Shown in pieces: positions 10,008 to 18,882 of a DNA stretch of 34,713 nt. The notes under the pieces are model-generated. The model searched no databases. It had not been told where the DNA came from and was given only the letters and a program-made list of their open reading frames with translations. This DNA comes from Sergeia podlipaevii. Lineage: Eukaryota; Euglenozoa; Kinetoplastea; Trypanosomatida; Trypanosomatidae. Numbering within the stretch: position 1 is the first letter of the stretch; every line of letters begins with the position of its first letter. The DNA lies in NCBI GenBank assembly GCA_030849805.1, contig JASANZ010002023.1, positions 1 to 34,713 on the forward strand. The letters run 5' to 3'. The position numbers were made by a program, and so were the translations under genes.

Positions 10008-12833
10008 CTACTCGTGTTTGCTGTAGGAATCAACATCATCCCCTTCATCCTCCTCCTGGTACATTCCATAAGTCCAGATTTTATCTTTATTGAATCCCCC
10101 AACATGCAAACTACCTGCCCCGCTTTCGCGAAGGGACTCCTCGGCGAACGAAGTCAAGTAGCTCTCGGCCGACTCCCCACGGCCCTCTTCTTCCAGCTCC
10201 TTAATATCTTGCAACCTGCGCGCCGCTGCCGCCACGTCCTCTGCGTCCTTCTCTTCTGTTCCCTCTTCGGCGCAGGCAGCCATGTCCAGAAGCGCTTCGA
10301 GGGATTCTGTACAAGTATCCAGAGGAGACGCTGTCGTCTCCAATGATGACTCCGCTAAAGTGACAGGATCTACAAGCTCCTCCGCGTTCACGAATCGCCG
10401 TGTGCGTGTCACCACATACGGCGCCTGGCCGAACGCGTGAAGCGTACTGAGCGACTTCACTCCGCTGCGTATCGGCTTTGGGGTATCTCGACACACATAC
10501 TTTGTGTTAGTTTCTGGTGTCACGCAGCCCGCCTTACCAACGCATACCCACACGGGAGATGTGTAGCCACGCTCATATGCGCGCAGGAGAAAATGCATGC
10601 GCACAGAACGCAGGTATGGACGTCCCTTCTCGTCCACGGGACGGTACCGTCGCATCCAGTCCAGGTCCCACGCAGGGGGGTCTGGCTCTGGCTCTGGCTC
10701 CGCTGTGGCTCTATCATCACTGCGTGGCACTGCATGCTTGTCTTTTCCTCTGCTGCGGCAGTACTGCCGCCGACGACGACCTTTAGCTTTGAGCTTCGGT
10801 GGGGATAACGTCGTCTCCGGTAAAATCACATCCTCAATGTTAAAAAGCACGCTTCCGTATGTCTTGAAGTGGGCATGTGCGTTTGCGGTTGCACTAGTAG
10901 TGTAGGGCACCCCAGTAGCGCCCTCGTGCAGACCCCACCCCAGCTCCCATATAATGTACAGCGGAATATATTCCGAACTCACTGTCACAGCAGATGCTTT
11001 GTCACAATGCTGTGATGCTGTAGAGGCCTTTTTTGTGTGTGTCGGAGAAGGACATGTACTATCATCGCAGCTGCCTACTGTTGTTGCTGCAGCTTTTGAT
11101 GCGGATGATGTTGTTGCACTAGCAAGTACTGATTCCTTTCGCGAATGAAGCAGCATCTGCAGCCGCGCACACCGCCCCGCTATCCTCTGCGTCATGCGAG
11201 AACGCGTAAAGAAGTGTCGTGGCGGACGCCTGTGCAGCTCCAAGGCCAACTGGGGCTCTGCAAGCTGTGCGATATTGAACCAGCACTCCTCGGCAAAGTG
11301 GACACGGCCGCCGGCAGCGGTGGAGAAGCTGTCAGTAACACTGGTGTGGGCATGCACAACGCCTTGCTCATGAGGTCGTACCGCGAGTTCGTAGTCCCAT
11401 ATTGTGCGACTACTCACAAAGCACGCGGATGGAAATCCTTGCAGGATGCACTGCCGCCGGAGCTCTTCTGCCAGCGTGGGTCGTTCAAGTCTCTTCTTTC
11501 TGGTGAAAGCAAGCGAGTGGGTCGTGGCGCCGCGGCCGTGGAGGAGGTAGTGTCTATGGCGGCGCGTGAAGGGACCGATCAACTCAATATCATCATAGCG
11601 CCGCAAGAGATCCATGTAGCGAGTGTAGCGTGCTGCATCTGACATGGCTATATCAGCGCCACGACGATCCAGGTGGCAGTCAGAAAACAAAGAAGAGCCA
11701 ACATTCGTAGTAGTAGTAGTGGTGGCATCGACATCCACGCTCGCGCACGACGGCATGAAAACGGCCAGAAGCGCAGGGAAGGCACGCAACTTCTGCGGAG
11801 GAATACGCACCCCACTCGATGCTAGCTGCACCTCGCGCGTAGTTGGGAAGACATCGGCACCGTCTGGGCTCTCAAACTGATCAGCGCAGTAATATTCTTC
11901 TGGCTGTAGCCCGGCAGATAAGTGGCCACATACCACAGCTGGTACGTCCTTCGCCCTCTCGGGCCGCAGCGTCACGCCAAACAGCTCCGTTGCTTGTGCA
12001 AGAGTAACCCAGGTGCGAGACACATAGCCATACTGCACCGCGCGCTGCCGCATCAGCCGCACAATGGGTGTAGGGAAGCTCACATTGGTATATGTTCTGG
12101 GATAATAAGAGATGCAGTAGGATGGGCTAAACCGGCCAGGATGCTCAGTCTCTTCGGCATTAAAATAGATGCCTCGCCGGTGGCGTGCAGAACCGCGGAC
12201 CCAGTAAGGACTCTCGAAGCCACGCTTCTTCCGATAGGCCATCAACTGGCGCCACAATGTTGGGTCGCTCAAGAGGGCACCAGAGATGGAGAGCGGAAAG
12301 CGGAAAGGGGCCACAGCTAAACCGCCAGTGGCTTTACCTGCGCAATATAGTGTGCGAGTGTCCTTCTGCTTTCCAGCTCCATCACAAAGCGAAATCCACG
12401 GTTTAATGATGTGATTGTTGCTGTTGTTGTTGTTGTTGCTGAAGCCGCTACCGTCACTGGTCTTGGTGGACAGTACATCAGAAGGTGAACGGAACGTCAA
12501 AAGGTCTCGAAACATCTCAAAAAAGCGTGGATTAGAAGTATGATCGGCGTTGACCAGCAGTCGCTCATATCCAATTGCGGCAACCGTTTCCCCGTACTCG
12601 CACCCCGTCGCCACAGTGATATCGCACAGACAAGCGGAAGGCAGCATGTACACACTATATGGACGCAGCGCAGTGTCAAAGGCTTTTTGGGGAACCCATA
12701 CGCGGCTGTGTAATGAGTGACGCTGTGCAAAAGCGTGCAGCTCGGCGTTCACGTGCTCAGGAAAAAGAGCACCTGTAAATAGACGCTGCTGGGGCACTTG
12801 CTGCGCGCGTGCAACAATGGCGCAACGTAGCAT
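10008..12833 (-). CDS. Large repeat-module protein, probably mitochondrial, function unknown
   Basis: 941 residues from the ATG at 12833-12831; the longer open frame begins at TTG. I do not recognise a named family. The N-terminus (MLRCAIVARAQQVPQQRLF) is Arg/Ala-rich without acidic residues, like a mitochondrial import signal. A loose module recurs at least five times: a helix, then G-F/Y-x-S-x-x-W-V, then about 10-20 variable residues. Copies: HSLHSRVWV (about 39-47), GFESPYWV (205-212), GYVSRTWV (269-276), GFPSACFV (466-473) and GYTSPVWV (756-763). A second short motif recurs beside it (IYFNAEETEHP, VLFNIEDVILP, RFVNAEELVDP). Between modules lie low-complexity inserts (Asn run about 133-140, Thr run 371-376, Glu/Pro stretch 712-720). 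Repeats like these suggest a scaffold or RNA-binding solenoid; a mitoribosomal or kinetoplast RNA-processing role would fit but is a guess. The start is supported by a good splice acceptor at 12863-12862, which leaves a 28-nt leader. Confidence 0.8.
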   Translation of the reverse strand: MLRCAIVARAQQVPQQRLFTGALFPEHVNAELHAFAQRHSLHSRVWVPQKAFDTALRPYSVYMLPSACLCDITVATGCEYGETVAAIGYERLLVNADHTSNPRFFEMFRDLLTFRSPSDVLSTKTSDGSGFSNNNNNSNNHIIKPWISLCDGAGKQKDTRTLYCAGKATGGLAVAPFRFPLSISGALLSDPTLWRQLMAYRKKRGFESPYWVRGSARHRRGIYFNAEETEHPGRFSPSYCISYYPRTYTNVSFPTPIVRLMRQRAVQYGYVSRTWVTLAQATELFGVTLRPERAKDVPAVVCGHLSAGLQPEEYYCADQFESPDGADVFPTTREVQLASSGVRIPPQKLRAFPALLAVFMPSCASVDVDATTTTTTNVGSSLFSDCHLDRRGADIAMSDAARYTRYMDLLRRYDDIELIGPFTRRHRHYLLHGRGATTHSLAFTRKKRLERPTLAEELRRQCILQGFPSACFVSSRTIWDYELAVRPHEQGVVHAHTSVTDSFSTAAGGRVHFAEECWFNIAQLAEPQLALELHRRPPRHFFTRSRMTQRIAGRCARLQMLLHSRKESVLASATTSSASKAAATTVGSCDDSTCPSPTHTKKASTASQHCDKASAVTVSSEYIPLYIIWELGWGLHEGATGVPYTTSATANAHAHFKTYGSVLFNIEDVILPETTLSPPKLKAKGRRRRQYCRSRGKDKHAVPRSDDRATAEPEPEPDPPAWDLDWMRRYRPVDEKGRPYLRSVRMHFLLRAYERGYTSPVWVCVGKAGCVTPETNTKYVCRDTPKPIRSGVKSLSTLHAFGQAPYVVTRTRRFVNAEELVDPVTLAESSLETTASPLDTCTESLEALLDMAACAEEGTEEKDAEDVAAAARRLQDIKELEEEGRGESAESYLTSFAEESLRESGAGSLHVGGFNKDKIWTYGMYQEEDEGDDVDSYSKHE

Positions 12834-13325
12834 CGTAGGCAACAACAACGAAAAAAAAAACTAGGCAAAAGGAAAAAAAGAAACAGTAGAGACAACAAAA
12901 TCAAGACGAGAATGAAATAATGTAACAAAAATATACGCAAATAAACGAGCAAAAAAAAAAACAAATAGAGAGAAGTAGAAAAGTGCAAAGGAAAAGAGAA
13001 TGAAGAAATTGCTTTTCTGCAATCGCACCTAAACAAAAAGTAGACTTAGAGAGGCATATGTGGTTTCTCCTAGGATGTCAATACATAACTTTCAATGTTC
13101 TATCAGCATCAGTTTACTGTTTGTTGCGCAAACGTTAGTAATAATTTCCCATACCCACCAGAGAGAAACCATCTTGTGAAACAGGAAAAAAAAAAATGGA
13201 ACTTCGGTCAATCACTTTTAGCCCATCCCCCCTCCGCCCTCTTTCTCTCACACAATTCAAATAGAAAAGGAAAATAAAGGCAGTAACACTCACACACGGA
13301 GAAAAAAAAATGCAAACTTGTATGT
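12834..13325. other. Intergenic region upstream of the repeat-module gene
   Basis: No gene seen. It is A-rich on the plus strand (runs near 12851-12860, 12951-12961, 13184-13195, 13302-13310), so T/C-rich on the coding strand. Confidence 0.5.
12862..12890 (-). promoter_or_regulatory. Strong candidate spliced-leader acceptor for the repeat-module gene
   Basis: The minus strand has a nearly unbroken pyrimidine tract (about 12887-12868) ending in GCCTAG, with AG at 12863-12862. The mature leader would begin with a T run and reach the ATG at 12833 after 28 nt. This decides between that ATG and the upstream TTG. Confidence 0.6.
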
Positions 13326-13871
13326 TCACTCTAGCAGAGGTTCAAACTGAGCAAGACGTGAGGATATGCATGTTTGCATGTCTGCCCCACGTGCAGCAAG
13401 CTCCTGTGCTAGCGCCTCCCGCTCACGCGAATGCCGCAGCGCTAACGTGCGATGGTGTTCAAACATCACATGCAACTCCTCCTGAGACGCTTTCGTTACA
13501 GACGCTATCCACTCCTTCTCTGCGTCTCCAATCTGCTCCTCGTGGCGTGCGTGGGCGTTCATCGCGGCCCCACGAGCGCTGCGCCCCTGTCCATCCCCGT
13601 CATCGTCCTCGTTAAAGAGTCCAGGCTTCATAACAACAATCGATGGTGTTGCAGCACCCCGTCCTCTGCTGCGGCTTCCGCAACCTCGACCCTTCGACGA
13701 AGATGTAGTCTCTGTCGAGACGAGATAACATCCTCGTGCATTTGAGATAATGCTGAGGCAGCCGAGATGGTACTCAATAAGACCGTCTAGATCGCGTAGC
13801 TGCCGCAAGAAGCGGACCACGTCAGAGCGAGTCGCCTCAGTACTAGCAACAAAGAACTCTAATTGGTTCAT
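13326..13871 (-). CDS. Unknown protein with helical ends and a basic, acidic-flanked linker
   Basis: 181 residues from the ATG at 13871-13869; the longer open frame begins at TTG. Not recognised. The N-terminal about 50 residues (FFVASTEATRSDVVRFLRQL and following) look helical and structured. A central Ser/Gly/Arg-rich linker (GRGCGSRSRGRG, about 65-76) is followed by an acidic patch (FNEDDDGDGQG). The C-terminal about 75 residues are strongly helical and Glu/Arg-rich (a coiled coil, EEQIGDAEKEW to the end). Paired helical regions around a basic linker are seen in ING-type and other chromatin-complex subunits, but the resemblance is only in shape. It lies between the methyltransferase-like gene and the repeat-module gene in the same orientation. 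A 13-base T tract ends only about 20 nt before the ATG with no AG between, so the true splice site must lie further upstream. Confidence 0.6.
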   Translation of the reverse strand: MNQLEFFVASTEATRSDVVRFLRQLRDLDGLIEYHLGCLSIISNARGCYLVSTETTSSSKGRGCGSRSRGRGAATPSIVVMKPGLFNEDDDGDGQGRSARGAAMNAHARHEEQIGDAEKEWIASVTKASQEELHVMFEHHRTLALRHSREREALAQELAARGADMQTCISSRLAQFEPLLE

Positions 13872-14202
13872 ATGCAGCAAGCGGGGCAAGAAAAAAAAAA
13901 AAAGAATGGCTATGACTGCCTCTCACGCGTTCCTCCTTTGATGCCACCCAAGAGCGCACACCCCTATAGTCCCTGTTCCCCCCCTCCCCGCCTTTCTAAA
14001 CCGTCTATGCTACAAAATGAATATAGACACTGGCGTAGAGAGAAGGCAGCCAATGCCGATCTGTTAAGCCTTTCCACTTTCCCTTTTAATATATCCTCTG
14101 TGACGTGCTCGCGTATTCCTATAATGCCGCCTTGTGTTCAATCAATCAAAAAAAAAAAAAAAAGTGTTCATAACAACAAGAAATACAAAAAAAAAGCGAT
14201 TA

Positions 14203-14225
14203 GAATAATAATAATAATAATAATG
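14203..14225. repeat. AAT trinucleotide repeat
   Basis: About seven tandem copies of an AAT-type triplet, in a region with no gene. Confidence 0.85.
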
Positions 14226-14501
14226 ATAAGGAGATGCACAACTAAATGGAGAAACAAGTACTTTGGGGGGTTTCCATCCAGGCAGCAGAAGCTAAGCTCA
14301 CTAACCCTAGAGCTGAATGTGTATAGGCCGCTTTTTTTCAAACTCTTACTCCTACCAGGTGTATCTGCGTATCTGCGTATCCGACTTTCGTTATTTTCGT
14401 TTTTTGTTCTTTTAGCAGCCAAAGCAAAAAAAAACGAGAAAAGCTACAAAAATATAAGTAAAGTAATGAGACTTGTTAATCAGGTGCCTTGCACTCAAGA
14501 T

Positions 14502-14540
14502 GCACACACACACACACACACACACATACACACATACACA
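14502..14540. repeat. CA dinucleotide repeat
   Basis: A run of CA pairs with a few CATA interruptions, about 39 bases. Confidence 0.9.
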
Positions 14541-15058
14541 AAACAGAGGGAGTGATGATGTGCTAGTGGGTACTGTCAATAGACAGCAAGTCGGGCTGAA
14601 ATCAAAATCATCATCAATAAGAAAAAAGCGAACACACTCAAAGACAGACACACAGAGAGAAAGAGATGGCGAGGAGAACTTTAAAATAATAATAATAAAA
14701 AATAGAAGGAACGCAAAAAAAAAAGAGCACTTCATACTGAATTGACAAACTAGAACGGCAAGGGAAAAAGCGCGTAAAGGAATACAAAAGAAAGCATCCG
14801 ACCAGCGCAATACGCGCTGTGGGGACACCGGCAGTCATACATGATCAAACAGGCACATCCTCAAATCAAGACCGCGCATACGTGCAATATACCCCCGATA
14901 CACTTTCATACTCAGAGCGCCCTATTATTTTCCTGTTTTCCTCATCATCACCTTCTTCACAAATACGGTCAACAACAACAACAAATGAAAAAATGGGGCG
15001 AGCAATCAGCAGCGCATAGGAACAAAAAAGAGAAAACCATCAACTCCATGCGTGTGTA

Positions 15059-15112
15059 AGAGGAAAGGAGAGGAGGAGGAGGAGACGAGAGTGAGAAGGA
15101 AGAAGGAGAAAC
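15059..15112. repeat. GA/GAG purine tract (C/T tract on the coding strand)
   Basis: An almost pure purine stretch of about 50 bases with several GAG copies. On the transcribed strand this is a C/T tract starting about 10-15 nt after the stop codon of the gene at 15123-16985. It could be a trans-splicing tract, a 3' untranslated element, or simple slippage sequence. Confidence 0.75.
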
Positions 15113-15122
15113 AAACCACGCA

Positions 15123-16985
15123 TCACATTCCACAGCTCCAGTTCAACGGAAGGGGAATCGGCATCTCGCGGCGCTTGTAGACACCTATTGTATCATTACC
15201 GGCGTACACAAGTCCCATCTCCTGCGGGTACCATCGTCTGAGCTCGCGACGAACGGGATAGTCACGAACGAGCTTGTATGCGGTGTAGAGCAGTTGATGA
15301 AAGCGCCAGTCTCCCGTTGAGGCTACGTCGCCTACGTAGATGACCGTGCTTCCACCACACTGCTTAAAGTACTCAAGCGCCTCAAAGGCCATCGAACTCT
15401 GCTCCTCCTGTGCAGACCCAAATGGTGGCCAGCACAGTAGCAGCACTGTGCGCCTGCAGTCCATGGAAAGAACAGAAAGAGGGCTACCAAGTGAAACGTG
15501 GACACTGTAGGTGCGTCGAAGCGCCAACTCGTCAAAGGCATATATCGGGATAATGCGCTTACACTCAGAGCTGCCGCCACCGCCGCTGGAGCGTGCACTG
15601 CTTCTCGCATCACTACCTGCTGAAGCAGAAAATGCTGCACGAGAGAAACGCACCGTAACACCATCAAACGAGGTCGATGGAAACAGTGAGCGATTCGTCT
15701 CCCACGCGCCAGCCCCGACGTTGTTCAAAACACGATTGAACACATGCTCCGCATACCCGTTGCCACTCCCCACACTCACTACCGCCTCCATGTCTGGAAG
15801 TACCCTATGTGCCGCCTCCATCGCATCACGCGCATCGCTCGGTGAGACAAGACTCCACGCAAAGACATTGGTCGCTATGCGATGAGCCTCAAAGCTAAGT
15901 GGAACCTTGAATTCGTCCGGCAATAAGGAGCGGAAGCGATCCACCTCGGATTTGTATCGTTGGTAGTCATCTCCGACCACATCCAGTATCTCGTCAATCA
16001 GATACGTCACAAACGGAGCGTAACACATGAGCGAGCATGTCGGGCACTGTCGATAATAATAAGTCTCGCCAACAGAACCTACACATTGCATGTCGATGTT
16101 GTTTGTACCACATACCATGCAAGACCACAAGTCATCAACCGAGCGAGAGGCTGCTAGAGAAATGAGTCGCTCAAGCTCTTTCTGAGCTCCGCCTCCACGA
16201 GGCACCAACGGGGCTCGTTGCTTGTGCAACGGCGGTTGCTGCTGCCGTCTCTGTAATGAACCGTCGCTTGCGTTTGATATCGTGCCAGGTAGTGGGTGAG
16301 GCAGATAGCACCCGCGCGAGTACGGGCAGTAGCCGTACACCGCGTACACCGGGCATACGCTGTACGTCTTGGGTAAGGGAAGGAGATGAAGCGGGGGAAG
16401 ACTAGTCCCTGGCGGAAGGCAAGGCGATGGACGTGCGGCCATGACGTGAGGAGAGGCACGTCGTTGATTGCCAAAGAGGCAGCTGATATACACGCCTAGT
16501 TCGCACATAGGGCATGTACACGTGACATCCGCCGTGACGTGCCCCATTGCTTGCCGAGAAGGCGCTTGATACGGCTGATCCTGTTGCTGGCACGGTGCTG
16601 ATGATTCCTGATAGAACTCAGCTTGCTGCTGCTGCTGCTGCTCCTCCAGTTCTTGCTGGATATACCCCTGGAGAGGGCAAGCGTGCGGTGTCTCAAAGAA
16701 GGCAGAGTCATCATTCTCGCACGACATCTGCATTTGTTGTTGCTCTTGTTGTTGCTGCTGCTCAGGATGAGATGGATATCGATACGGATCACTGTCCTGA
16801 GAATGAGACCGTTCTTGCTCCTCTACCTGTGATGGATATCGTGCCCATTGCTCTTCTCCAGGCGCGTCTCTTACGCGTGGGAGCTGCTGGATAACGTGAT
16901 GGCGACGTTCAAAACCTTGGTTGAAGACCCGAGGCATGCCGTTTCCCTGCCGCTCGGTCCGTTTGTAGTCGCATGATGGATGCAT
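15123..16985 (-). CDS. CCCH zinc-finger protein with a methyltransferase-like C-terminal domain
   Basis: 620 residues from an ATG start. The N-terminal about 150 residues are Gln-rich (several Q runs, such as EQQQQQEQQQMQM) and probably disordered. A Cys cluster CTCPMCELGVYISC lies at about 153-168. A CCCH finger follows at about 210-228 with spacing C-x8-C-x5-C-x3-H (CPVYAVYGYC, CPYSRGCYLPH). A second zinc-ribbon-like pair, CMVC and CPTC, is at about 288-316. From about 395 a Rossmann-like domain begins with VVSVGSGNGYAEHVF, the glycine-rich loop of SAM-dependent methyltransferases, and continues with VLLLCWPPFG (about 516-525), SSMAFEALEYF and VIYVGDVASTGDWRFHQLL. This second half matches a widespread eukaryotic methyltransferase-like family with a conserved WPP motif; its substrate is unknown to me. 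The CCCH finger suggests RNA binding. Whether the domain still methylates cannot be judged from sequence. Confidence 0.85.
   Translation of the reverse strand: MHPSCDYKRTERQGNGMPRVFNQGFERRHHVIQQLPRVRDAPGEEQWARYPSQVEEQERSHSQDSDPYRYPSHPEQQQQQEQQQMQMSCENDDSAFFETPHACPLQGYIQQELEEQQQQQQAEFYQESSAPCQQQDQPYQAPSRQAMGHVTADVTCTCPMCELGVYISCLFGNQRRASPHVMAARPSPCLPPGTSLPPLHLLPLPKTYSVCPVYAVYGYCPYSRGCYLPHPLPGTISNASDGSLQRRQQQPPLHKQRAPLVPRGGGAQKELERLISLAASRSVDDLWSCMVCGTNNIDMQCVGSVGETYYYRQCPTCSLMCYAPFVTYLIDEILDVVGDDYQRYKSEVDRFRSLLPDEFKVPLSFEAHRIATNVFAWSLVSPSDARDAMEAAHRVLPDMEAVVSVGSGNGYAEHVFNRVLNNVGAGAWETNRSLFPSTSFDGVTVRFSRAAFSASAGSDARSSARSSGGGGSSECKRIIPIYAFDELALRRTYSVHVSLGSPLSVLSMDCRRTVLLLCWPPFGSAQEEQSSMAFEALEYFKQCGGSTVIYVGDVASTGDWRFHQLLYTAYKLVRDYPVRRELRRWYPQEMGLVYAGNDTIGVYKRREMPIPLPLNWSCGM
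16621..16645. repeat. CTG/CAG codon repeat (polyglutamine)
   Basis: Tandem GCT/CTG triplets inside the methyltransferase-like gene encode a Gln run on the minus strand. A second, TTG-type Gln run lies near 16735-16770. Confidence 0.85.
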
Positions 16986-18423
16986 AGTGTGAACAAGAAA
17001 AAAAAAGAAACGAACGCCGTGTAGAAGTCAGCGCAGTCACCTACGTTGTGTACGTGAGCCCTAAAACTTACGTGAAGATTTGAAATCAAAAGAATACTAT
17101 ACACATATATATGTATATAGTGGCAATCTTTGTGCACGATGGTATGAAGAGAAAAATGGAAAAAGACAGGTGGGTGGATAACCAGTGAAGAAGAAAAGAG
17201 GGGAATAAATATTTACCAGTAGAGTATAGCACACGAAAAATAAACGTCAAAGACAAACTTTGTTGCAAAGGAATGGAAAAACAAAACACCCCTGATATTG
17301 TTAGTGTGTTTTAATACTGCCTTCCCATGTGTTTAAGGGATGTTTGAAGACGCAAAAACATACGTACATATGCACGTTTGAGCCTGCTTCCCGTTTCGTC
17401 TTTGTCATTGTTGGGATGCTTTTTGTTGTTGTTGTTGTTGTATCTGTGTCTGATGTAACCGTGTGAGAGTGCACTTGCGCCAAACGCAACTTTCAAAGTG
17501 ATCTCTGTAGCAATAAATGAAGAAAATTGAAGAACAGAGAAAAGTAGGTAAGAAAGGAGATAAATTTATGCATATAAAAGTATCTCCATCCCTTCGAGTC
17601 TCGCATGCTATCCTATTTAATGCAAACAAAGAATGGGCTACCTTGAAAAGATAAAAAAAACACAAAGAGGCCACACTATCATTGACCAACTTCCCTACCT
17701 TCCATCCCATCAGCTACGATACCTCTCATCACCATCCTCACGCTTTCCCATTTTTGCCCTTGTTGCCGGTGTTCTTTTCTCGTCCCCCTCTTTTTTTGGA
17801 CGCACACACACGCCACCTCTCACTCTCATTCCTACTATATCGCCTGGTTTCCCTGAGACTTAAATGAAGAGGGGAGGTAAAAGAGAGAGGAGAGAGAAAA
17901 AGAGAGACAAGGAATGCAATGCATCCAAATGCGAAATTTCAAGTAAAAAAGCAGAAGGCAGAGATGCTTCTCTTCTTCAGCGTTCATCTGTTTTCTATAT
18001 ATATTTTACCAGTAGTGCTTTCGAAAAAAACAATCTCGCTGGCACTTCTTCTCCTTCTCTCTCCCCTCTCTGCATTGGTGACAACCTCGATTCGCGGCGT
18101 ATCTATCGATATATGGTGCGTAATGTAAATACAGTAAATCCCAGTAATTGTGGCGTGGAGAGCTACATATATATATATGTGTGTGTATGTAAATATATAT
18201 ATTCTTCTCTCGAACCCCTTTTTTATTTTATTTTTTCCCGTTACTTTTTTTTTTTTTTTTAAAGAGACAGATCGGGCAAAAATAATAGATAAAAGCACAC
18301 ATACGCTAACTCGCCAAAACAGAGCACTGAAGCTCCCACTGTATGAATGCGCAGGCACTGGCAAACTGTGCCACATCAGAACAAAATAAATATATACTAA
18401 CACCCCTCATTCAAGATATATCT
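16986..18423. other. Long intergenic region (about 1.4 kb) downstream of the RBP16-like gene
   Basis: No gene supported. Probably holds a long 3' untranslated region of the RBP16-like mRNA and the leader of the methyltransferase-like gene. TA tracts occur near 17100-17120 and 18168-18205, a GTT tract near 17423-17442, and a T run near 18246-18260. Unlike the rest of the minus-strand unit, 17683-17862 is C/T-rich on the plus strand. Open frames on the plus strand (17633-17863 and 17864-18262) are low-complexity and not believed. Confidence 0.5.
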
Positions 18424-18882
18424 TTAAAACTCATCGCTGAAGTTGCCATTGTTGCCGCCCTGGTTGCGGTTGCCACCCTGATTGTAGTTGCCACCTTGGT
18501 TGTAGTTACCGCCCTGATTGTAGTTGCCGCCCTGGTTGAAGTTACCACCACGGCCGCGACCACGGCCACCAAAGCCGCGGCCCATGTTCTCCGGGGGACG
18601 GGGGCCAGCAGGAAGTGGGGCACCGCCGGGGGCAGTCACGTTCTCGGCGCGGGTACGGCCGTCCTTAGAGCCAACCTCAAACTCAACCTCCTGGCCAACG
18701 GTAAGAGAGCGGAAGCCGCCAGTCTCCGTCTGGAGAGAAGAGAAGTGCACAAAGTGCTGCTTCTTATCCGCATCATCCTCGACGAAGCCGAAGCCACGGC
18801 CGTTCATCCAGGACACCACCTTGCCGGTGTTAAGGAGGACAGCGCATGGCGCAAAGCGAGAGATCGTGGAAGCGCGAAACAT
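18424..18882 (-). CDS. RBP16: RBP16-like mitochondrial cold-shock (Y-box) RNA-binding protein
   Basis: 152 residues from an ATG start. A short N-terminus rich in Arg/Ser/Ala (MFRASTISRFAPCAVLL) looks like the cleaved mitochondrial import signal of RBP16. The cold-shock domain spans about residues 18-84 with GKVVSWMNGRGFGFVED (RNP1-like) and FVHFSSLQTE (RNP2-like). The C-terminus has a short RG-rich stretch (GRGFGGRGRGRGG) and then five copies of a six-residue unit N-F/Y/R-N-Q-G-G. In Trypanosoma brucei, RBP16 binds guide RNAs and mRNAs in the mitochondrion and affects editing and stability of certain transcripts; the same role is inferred here from domain order and size. The Asn/Gln/Gly hexapeptide run is the unusual part. 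Upstream, a T run with AG at 18989-18988 would give a 105-nt leader containing a long CA-rich tract. Confidence 0.9.
   Translation of the reverse strand: MFRASTISRFAPCAVLLNTGKVVSWMNGRGFGFVEDDADKKQHFVHFSSLQTETGGFRSLTVGQEVEFEVGSKDGRTRAENVTAPGGAPLPAGPRPPENMGRGFGGRGRGRGGNFNQGGNYNQGGNYNQGGNYNQGGNRNQGGNNGNFSDEF
18454..18543 (-). repeat. Five tandem 18-bp repeats coding for N-x-N-Q-G-G
   Basis: Five adjacent 18-bp units within the RBP16-like gene, differing mainly at third positions and at the codon for residue 2 (Phe, Tyr or Arg). They code for NFNQGG, NYNQGG three times, then NRNQGG. Confidence 0.9.

Larger units (their letters stand above)
13872..15122. other. Long intergenic region (about 1.25 kb) with microsatellites
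   Basis: No gene supported. Holds an A run (13891-13903), another at about 14149-14163, an ATA/AAT tract (about 14203-14225), a CA tract (about 14502-14540), a second AAT tract near 14683-14698, and a pure purine stretch (about 15059-15112) just after the stop of the methyltransferase-like gene. Open frames on both strands are Lys/Phe/His-Thr low-complexity readings. Confidence 0.55.

Noticed and set aside
13863..14555. 230-codon plus-strand open frame
   Set aside because: It runs through A runs, AAT and CA microsatellites, giving Lys, Ile and His-Thr runs; the orientation also opposes the transcription unit.
14412..14828. 138-codon minus-strand frame that looks like a multi-pass membrane protein
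   Set aside because: The hydrophobic residues come from T tracts and the (TG) repeat; no ordered family pattern.
17864..18262. 132-codon plus-strand frame after a pyrimidine-rich patch
   Set aside because: Starts with a Lys/Arg run and ends in Tyr-Ile and Phe runs from TA and T repeats; no support as protein. The patch itself is kept as a low-interest finding.
18454..18543. Regular short repeats as a CRISPR array
   Set aside because: The repeats are contiguous 18-bp coding units without spacers in a eukaryotic gene; the other repeats are microsatellites.
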